Shown here: positions 22,731 to 26,994 of the stretch, piece by piece
How positions within the stretch are numbered: the stretch's first letter is position 1
How the letters are laid out: each line of letters starts with the position of its first letter
From: Candidatus Sphingobacterium stercoripullorum
Lineage (GTDB): Bacteria > Bacteroidota > Bacteroidia > Sphingobacteriales > Sphingobacteriaceae
DNA length: 26,994 bases
Reading direction: 5' to 3'
NCBI GenBank assembly: GCA_019114715.1
Contig: DXEZ01000077.1
Span: forward strand, 1 to 26,994
Made by a program: the position numbers and the translations under genes
The notes under the pieces: model-generated
Seen by the model: only the letters and a program-made list of their open reading frames with translations
The model's database searches: none
What the model was told of the DNA's origin: nothing

Positions 22731-23644
22731 TACCAGTCTAAAAGTTCTAATATTCTGTTAAGATCTTCCTCCGATTCAAAGGGTATCTGGATTGCACCTT
22801 TTCCTTTGTTTCCAGCAAGATTTAATTTCACCTTACTAGAAAATCTAGAGGTTAAGTCGTCTTGTATTTTTTTATATTCGAATGGCAAGTCTTTTTTGCC
22901 TTCTGCTTTTTTAGTTTTTTCTTTCCCTTGGATACTGCGTACCAGCTCCTCGGTTTTCCTAACCGATAAACCTTTGGTAAGGATTTCCTGAAATACAAAT
23001 AGTTGTTTCTCGACTTCTGGAATGTTGATTATGGCCCGTGCATGCCCCATTGTTAACTGCTCATCTCGAATAGCGGCTTGGATTATCGGTGGAAGCTTAA
23101 GTAAGCGTAAATAGTTAGCAACTGTTGAACGGTTTTTACTAACCCTGTTGCCTAGTTCTTCTTGCTTCAGATCGCATTCTTCGATCATCCGTTGAAAGCT
23201 TAGCGCTATCTCAATTGCGTTGAGGTTTTCTCTTTGAATATTCTCAATCAATGCCATCTCCAGCATCTGTTGATCATTCGCCGTTCTTACATATGCGGGG
23301 ATAGTTTCAATCTCTGCTAGCCTAGTAGCTCGCAGCCTTCTTTCACCACTAATCAGCTGGTATTGATTCTTACCGACCTCCCGAACCGTTATAGGCTGGA
23401 TTAACCCTTGAAGCTTAATGGACTCAGATAAGTCTTGTAAGGCTTCCGGATCAAACTCTGTACGCGGCTGAAAAGGATTGACGCTTATATCCTCAACTCT
23501 TATAAAATTTATACTCCCTGCTGTTGGTGCAGGGTTTGAAATGGCTTTTTTATCTACCACACGCTTTGAAGATTGTATATCCTCATCCTTCAACAAAGCA
23601 CCAAGCCCTTTACCTAATCCAATTTTTCTCTGTTGTGCTGCCAT
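22730..23644 (-). CDS. parB: Chromosome-partitioning protein ParB
   Basis: The product (304 residues) is the CTP-dependent clamp that loads at parS and spreads along the chromosome. The N-terminal LGKGLGALL is the usual ParA-stimulating peptide. CTPase motifs are GERRLRATRL (near 118) and ENIQRENLNAIE (near 153). The helix-turn-helix follows (TQEELGNRV-like LKQEELGNRVSKNRSTVANYLRLLKLP), then MGHARAI, and the C-terminal dimerisation segment ends IPFESEEDLNRILELLDW. It starts 5 bases after the parA stop. No consensus parS was seen in the window. Confidence 0.97.
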   Translation of the reverse strand: MAAQQRKIGLGKGLGALLKDEDIQSSKRVVDKKAISNPAPTAGSINFIRVEDISVNPFQPRTEFDPEALQDLSESIKLQGLIQPITVREVGKNQYQLISGERRLRATRLAEIETIPAYVRTANDQQMLEMALIENIQRENLNAIEIALSFQRMIEECDLKQEELGNRVSKNRSTVANYLRLLKLPPIIQAAIRDEQLTMGHARAIINIPEVEKQLFVFQEILTKGLSVRKTEELVRSIQGKEKTKKAEGKKDLPFEYKKIQDDLTSRFSSKVKLNLAGNKGKGAIQIPFESEEDLNRILELLDW

Positions 23645-23649
23645 TTTTA

Positions 23650-24456
23650 TTATTTTACCGATATTTCTTTGTGACCTTGATCTTCCTGCGTTAAACCGTT
23701 TTTTTGTAGGATCTCTCTAGCTAGGTTCAGATAGTTAACGGCTCCTCGGCATGATGCATCGTGCATGATTACCGATATTCCAAAACTAGGAGCTTCGCTT
23801 AACCTCGTATTTCTTTGAATGATGGTATCGAAGACCAAATCGTCAAAGTGCGTTCTTACTTCTTCGACCACTTGGTTTGATAGTCGTAAACGAACATCAT
23901 ACATGGTTAATAAGATGCCTTCTATTTCAAGTTTGGTGTTCAGACGGTTTTGAACGATTTTAATGGTGTTCAGTAATTTCCCTAGACCCTCTAATGCAAA
24001 GTACTCACATTGAACGGGTATGATTACCGAATCCGATGCGGTTAATGCATTTATTGTAATTAGTCCTAATGAAGGAGAGCAATCTATGATGATGAAATCA
24101 TAATCATCGGCCACTTCTTCTAAAATACGCTTCATTTTAAATTCCCTATCATCGAGGTTGATCATCTCGATCTCTGCACCTACTAGATCAATGTGTGCAG
24201 GTAATAAATCTAAGTTCGGCGTTTCTGTAGCTTGGATCGCATCTCTAGGACTGGCATTATTAACTAAGCATTCGTAGATGCTTGTTTTAATGGTTCTAGG
24301 GTCGAAACCTATACCTGATGTTGAATTGGCTTGCGGATCAGCATCTACCAATAAAGTTTTGTACTCCAAGACAGCTAAGCTTGCAGCTAAATTTATGCTT
24401 GTTGTTGTTTTCCCAACTCCACCTTTTTGGTTGGCTATTGAAATTATCTTTCCCAT
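23650..24456 (-). CDS. parA: Chromosome-partitioning ATPase ParA (Soj type)
   Basis: The product (268 residues) is a deviant-Walker ATPase that positions ParB-parS complexes. Residues 3-20 carry IISIANQKGGVGKTTTSI with both signature lysines (Lys10 and Lys15). VDADPQANST (about 38-47) and the Walker B strand FIIIDCSPSLGLITINAL follow, then VIIPVQCEYFALEGLGKLL. There is no N-terminal DNA-binding domain, so it is the chromosomal Soj type rather than the P1 plasmid type. It leads the operon parA-parB-DUF5683-dapB-lepB. An exact -7 box lies about 60 bases upstream. Confidence 0.97.
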   Translation of the reverse strand: MGKIISIANQKGGVGKTTTSINLAASLAVLEYKTLLVDADPQANSTSGIGFDPRTIKTSIYECLVNNASPRDAIQATETPNLDLLPAHIDLVGAEIEMINLDDREFKMKRILEEVADDYDFIIIDCSPSLGLITINALTASDSVIIPVQCEYFALEGLGKLLNTIKIVQNRLNTKLEIEGILLTMYDVRLRLSNQVVEEVRTHFDDLVFDTIIQRNTRLSEAPSFGISVIMHDASCRGAVNYLNLAREILQKNGLTQEDQGHKEISVK

Positions 24457-24517
24457 TAGTTTGAACCCCAGTTGTTGATGTTTGTCTTTTAGAGAGACTA
24501 TAAGTACATTATAGAGT

Positions 24518-24525
24518 CAAAAATA
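24518..24525 (-). promoter_or_regulatory. -7 promoter box of the par operon
   Basis: The minus strand reads TATTTTTG, exact to TAnnTTTG, with a leader of about 55 bases to the parA ATG. The TTTG of the -33 box is not evident. Confidence 0.5.
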
Positions 24526-24567
24526 CAATACATCGCGATATAAAATATTTAAATCGTGTTAAATTCC

Positions 24568-24575
24568 TATTTTTG
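24568..24575 (+). promoter_or_regulatory. -7 promoter box of the flavin reductase gene
   Basis: TATTTTTG matches TAnnTTTG exactly, about 96 bases before the ATG at 24672. It faces the par promoter; between them lie the palindromes ATCGCGAT (24532-24539) and AAATATTT (24543-24550). Confidence 0.4.
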
Positions 24576-24671
24576 CTCATCAAAGAAATACATAAGCTCT
24601 CGGGTGCTAAGATACAAAAAAAGATACACCTGATGAGTATTCATAGGTAAGCAAAACGAAAGATAATAAAA

Positions 24672-25193
24672 ATGAACTTAATCATTTCAGGAACAAATAG
24701 GCCAAATAGCTATTCTGAAAAAGTAGCGAATTATTATTTGAGTAAACTATCAGAAGATGGAGAAGGTTGGAGGCTACTTTCTTTAAATGAACTTCCAGAA
24801 TCATTCGTTTTTTCGGATATGTATGGGAAAAGGAGTTCTGCGTTTCAAGGAATACAGGAAATGGTTTCAGAAGCAAAGAAAATCGTTTTTGTGATTCCAG
24901 AATACAATGGGAGCTTCCCGGGCATATTAAAAGCTTTTGTGGACGCATTGAGCTTTCCACATTCTTTTCACCATAAAAAAGCAGCATTAATAGGTTTGTC
25001 AAGCGGAAAATACGGTAATATTCGAGGTGTTGATCACTTCACGGGGGTTTGTAACTATCTGAGAATGCACGTGCTGCCCTTGAAGATCCATATTCCAAGT
25101 ATTTTAACAGAAATTGACGAAGATGGTACAATTAAAGAGGGGACTGCTAGGCAATTTATGGACGAACAGATAAAAGAAATTAAGGAGTTTTAG
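24672..25193 (+). CDS. NAD(P)H-dependent FMN reductase family protein
   Basis: The product (173 residues) has the flavodoxin-like fold of NADPH-dependent FMN/quinone/chromate reductases. The FMN phosphate loop is SGTNRPNSYSEKVA (6-19). PEYNGSFPGILKAFVDALS (76-94) is the family signature, and GLSSGKYGNIRG (108-119) forms the second flavin contact. It would transfer hydride to flavins, quinones or similar acceptors in the cytosol; the physiological acceptor is unknown. The gene is divergent from the par operon and ends only six bases from the convergent flippase stop. Confidence 0.92.
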   Translation: MNLIISGTNRPNSYSEKVANYYLSKLSEDGEGWRLLSLNELPESFVFSDMYGKRSSAFQGIQEMVSEAKKIVFVIPEYNGSFPGILKAFVDALSFPHSFHHKKAALIGLSSGKYGNIRGVDHFTGVCNYLRMHVLPLKIHIPSILTEIDEDGTIKEGTARQFMDEQIKEIKEF

Positions 25194-25199
25194 CGCTTC

Positions 25200-26696
25200 T
25201 TATTTTTTAAAAAACAGCTGAATCGCTTTCCGCTCGCTGTAGACAACTAGTGCTGTAAATGTAATGAATAAGAGGTTGCTAGAAAGGAAGTTCGCCTCTA
25301 AGATCTCAAAGCAAGACCACGATAAAAAGGTTCCAATAAGGATGTAGAAGCAGAGCTTATTGACTTTGTATGGAATCGGGTAGTTTTTTTGCCCCCAGAT
25401 GAAGCTAAATAACACCATGGTTAAATAAGCTGTTGTGGTGGCCAGAACGGCTCCTACGTATGAATATATCGGGACTAATAGGTAGGTTAGTACTACGGTT
25501 ACAATAGCCCCAATCCCTGAAATGTAAATAGCGTATCGTGTTTGATCAGTTAATTTGTACCAAATCGAAAGGTTGATATAAATTCCCAATAACACGTAAT
25601 TCAGCAGTAAAAAGGGTATGATAAACAGCCCTGACCAATAAGCTTCTTGGTTTTCTCCAACCCCTCCGACGAAATATTGAAGCCAGCTAATATTGGCGGA
25701 TAAGCCTACCATCACAAGGACCATAGTGATTACGAAATATTCCATTATTTGAGCGTACACTTTCTGGGCATCGAGCTCTTTTGCATAAGAGAAAAAGAAG
25801 GGTTCTGCTCCTAGCCTAAAGCCGGTGACAAACAAATTTAAGAATACTGCAATTTTAGAAACAGCACCGTATACACCTAAATCTATAGCACCTTGCTCAC
25901 CAGGTAAAAGTTTAGGAAATAGCATTTTATCCACATGCTCATTGATAATGAACGATAAATTTGCAATAAAGATTGGAAAGCTATAGCGTAGCATTTCCTT
26001 GGCTACGGGTTTATCTATGGTGAGTTTAACTGTTTTTATTTCAGGTATTAAAAAGAATAAAGTTAGGATACTGGCTGCTAAATTAGCAATAAAAACAAAG
26101 CCAATCCATGGTCCGCTCGATGCTATGGAGAAGGTATACCCTAGTACTTCAAAGGGAGCAAGCTTAGGTAGAATGATTAATAGCAATACATTTAATCCAA
26201 TATTGGTTAGGATATTGAGAACTTTTATGAGCCCAAATCGTAGTGCTTTCTGTTGTGCTCTTATTTTTGCGAAAGGAACAACAGCTAGGGCGTCGGCAAC
26301 TAGGATTCCCGCAAAAACCTTTGTGTATAACTTGTATAATCCAGTATGTTCTGGAGTTGGGCTCAGCCAGTTTGCTATAGGATTTACGAATACGAGAACT
26401 GTTGTTAAAAAAACGACACTTAGAATTAAGATAATCGTGAAGCTGTTGTTATATACCCTATTTCTATCTTCTTTTTGTGTTTTTTCTATAAACCGAAAAT
26501 AGGTCGTCTCCATTCCGAATGCTAAGAGTGCATTTAAAAGAGCGGACCATGCGTATAGGGTTGTGAAAACACTATACACAGATGGCCTGAATAAGGTCAC
26601 ATAAAATGGAGTGAGTAAAAAATTCAGTAATTTAGTTATAATGGTCGATAAGCCATAAATAACAGTATCACTGAGGAATTTTTTGACAGGCTGCAT
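25200..26696 (-). CDS. Polysaccharide/lipid-linked oligosaccharide flippase (MOP superfamily, Wzx-like)
   Basis: The 498-residue product is almost entirely hydrophobic, with about 12-14 membrane helices. The start LSDTVIYGLSTIITKLLNFLL and the helix after it, FRPSVYSVFTTLYAW, are typical of the Wzx/polysaccharide-biosynthesis flippases that turn lipid-linked glycans across the inner membrane. The polar loop KIRAQQKALRFGLIKV between helices is likewise a family feature. The C terminus is basic (SERKAIQLFFKK). The ATG is nine bases after the acylphosphatase stop, so they are co-transcribed. Substrate cannot be read; a surface glycan is likely. No glycosyltransferases are visible beside it. Confidence 0.9.
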   Translation of the reverse strand: MQPVKKFLSDTVIYGLSTIITKLLNFLLTPFYVTLFRPSVYSVFTTLYAWSALLNALLAFGMETTYFRFIEKTQKEDRNRVYNNSFTIILILSVVFLTTVLVFVNPIANWLSPTPEHTGLYKLYTKVFAGILVADALAVVPFAKIRAQQKALRFGLIKVLNILTNIGLNVLLLIILPKLAPFEVLGYTFSIASSGPWIGFVFIANLAASILTLFFLIPEIKTVKLTIDKPVAKEMLRYSFPIFIANLSFIINEHVDKMLFPKLLPGEQGAIDLGVYGAVSKIAVFLNLFVTGFRLGAEPFFFSYAKELDAQKVYAQIMEYFVITMVLVMVGLSANISWLQYFVGGVGENQEAYWSGLFIIPFLLLNYVLLGIYINLSIWYKLTDQTRYAIYISGIGAIVTVVLTYLLVPIYSYVGAVLATTTAYLTMVLFSFIWGQKNYPIPYKVNKLCFYILIGTFLSWSCFEILEANFLSSNLLFITFTALVVYSERKAIQLFFKK

Positions 26697-26705
26697 TCTG
26701 AATGG

Positions 26706-26978
26706 TTATTTTCGTCGAACTACAAAATTTGTATATCCTTTAACAATTCCAGGAGTTTTGTGGACCTCTAGCACTTCGGCATGGTCGGGGCCTTTGTGGC
26801 ACCATTCTAGAAATAAATCCATTTTGTGCTTCTTGCCTTCTGCTTCTATTAGGACCGATCCGTCCTCTAGGTTCATAACATATCCTTGTATGCCGAGTTG
26901 ATCGGCTACTGATTTGGTAGTAACACGAAAATATACACCTTGTACCTTCCCTGTAACTTTTATCGTCAGGTTTTCCAT
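26706..26978 (-). CDS. acyP: Acylphosphatase
   Basis: The product (90 residues, normal size) hydrolyses acyl phosphates such as carbamoyl phosphate and 1,3-bisphosphoglycerate. The signature GKVQGVYFRVTT (10-21) supplies the phosphate loop and catalytic Arg18, and GYVMNLEDGSVLIEAEG (32-48) supplies catalytic Asn36. The C terminus FVVRRK closes the ferredoxin-like sandwich. It leads the flippase with a nine-base gap. A one-mismatch TTACTTTG box ends four bases before its ATG. Confidence 0.95.
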   Translation of the reverse strand: MENLTIKVTGKVQGVYFRVTTKSVADQLGIQGYVMNLEDGSVLIEAEGKKHKMDLFLEWCHKGPDHAEVLEVHKTPGIVKGYTNFVVRRK

Positions 26979-26982
26979 GGAA

Positions 26983-26990
26983 CAAAGTAA
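26983..26990 (-). promoter_or_regulatory. Possible -7 box of acyP-flippase
   Basis: The minus strand reads TTACTTTG (one mismatch to TAnnTTTG), four bases before the ATG, the same spacing as at the O-methyltransferase gene. The -33 region lies outside the window. Confidence 0.35.
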
Positions 26991-26994
26991 AGCA

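Noticed and set aside
25999..26502. 167-residue frame opposite the flippase
   Set aside because: It is antisense to a well-supported membrane protein, has no promoter or recognised motif, and its composition mirrors the helices on the other strand.
1..26994. tRNA genes, CRISPR arrays, insertion sequences, toxin-antitoxin or restriction systems
   Set aside because: No cloverleaf-like arms, regularly spaced repeats, transposase motifs or defence-type domains were seen; nearly every base outside genes is accounted for by short spacers.

Overview
The window reads as chromosomal core sequence of a Bacteroidota bacterium. Evidence: Bacteroidota-type promoters (TTTG, 19-21 bases, TAnnTTTG) with few Shine-Dalgarno sequences; families largely confined to that phylum (DUF3078, DUF5683, the large PIG-L protein beside a sodium:solute symporter, a long LepB with an extra N-terminal membrane region); and the order parA-parB-DUF5683-dapB-lepB. 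A futalosine hydrolase points to futalosine-route menaquinone, which fits Cytophagia- or Sphingobacteria-like lineages better than most Flavobacteria; this is a weak inference. DNA is AT-rich throughout. I see no tRNA, rRNA, insertion sequence, prophage or CRISPR array.

Layout. 1-3860 (+): 3' part of a PIG-L deacetylase, two tiny membrane-protein genes and a Na+/solute symporter, tightly packed and mostly overlapping. 3959-6660 (-): an envelope operon (carboxypeptidase-regulatory-like protein, DUF3078 beta-barrel, AmiD-like lipoprotein amidase). 6740-9022 (-): O-methyltransferase followed by two paralogous glucosaminidase-LysM proteins. 9154-10223 (-): pterin genes queD/PTPS-like and folE. 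10300-12653 (+): mqnB, miaE and a luciferase-like monooxygenase. 12906-16323 (-): a Prc/Tsp-type S41 protease and a TPR protein. 16409-19581 (+): rarA, a regulated-looking spacer with a small unrecognised ORF, a DnaQ-like exonuclease and a mannose-1-phosphate guanylyltransferase. 19664-24456 (-): parA-parB-DUF5683-dapB-lepB. 24672-26978: a flavin reductase (+) facing a polysaccharide flippase and acylphosphatase (-).

A common theme is the cell envelope: peptidoglycan cleavage (three hydrolases), a periplasmic protease, signal peptidase, diaminopimelate synthesis, GDP-mannose supply and a polysaccharide flippase, together with chromosome segregation and fork repair.

I did not find a clear new defence or mobile system. 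The most interesting signals are: (a) TAnnTTTG boxes placed 4-7 bases from the start codon of several operon-leading genes, implying leaderless or nearly leaderless mRNAs; (b) a consensus promoter at 17734-17765 embedded in three TTTGCTT copies, driving a 10-codon mini-ORF and an unrecognised 80-residue ORF with a KAPEHQ duplication that overlaps an exonuclease gene; (c) two overlapping micro-membrane proteins between a deacetylase and its symporter; (d) a pterin synthase with eukaryote-type PTPS motifs; (e) a 10-bp inverted repeat abutting the O-methyltransferase promoter.
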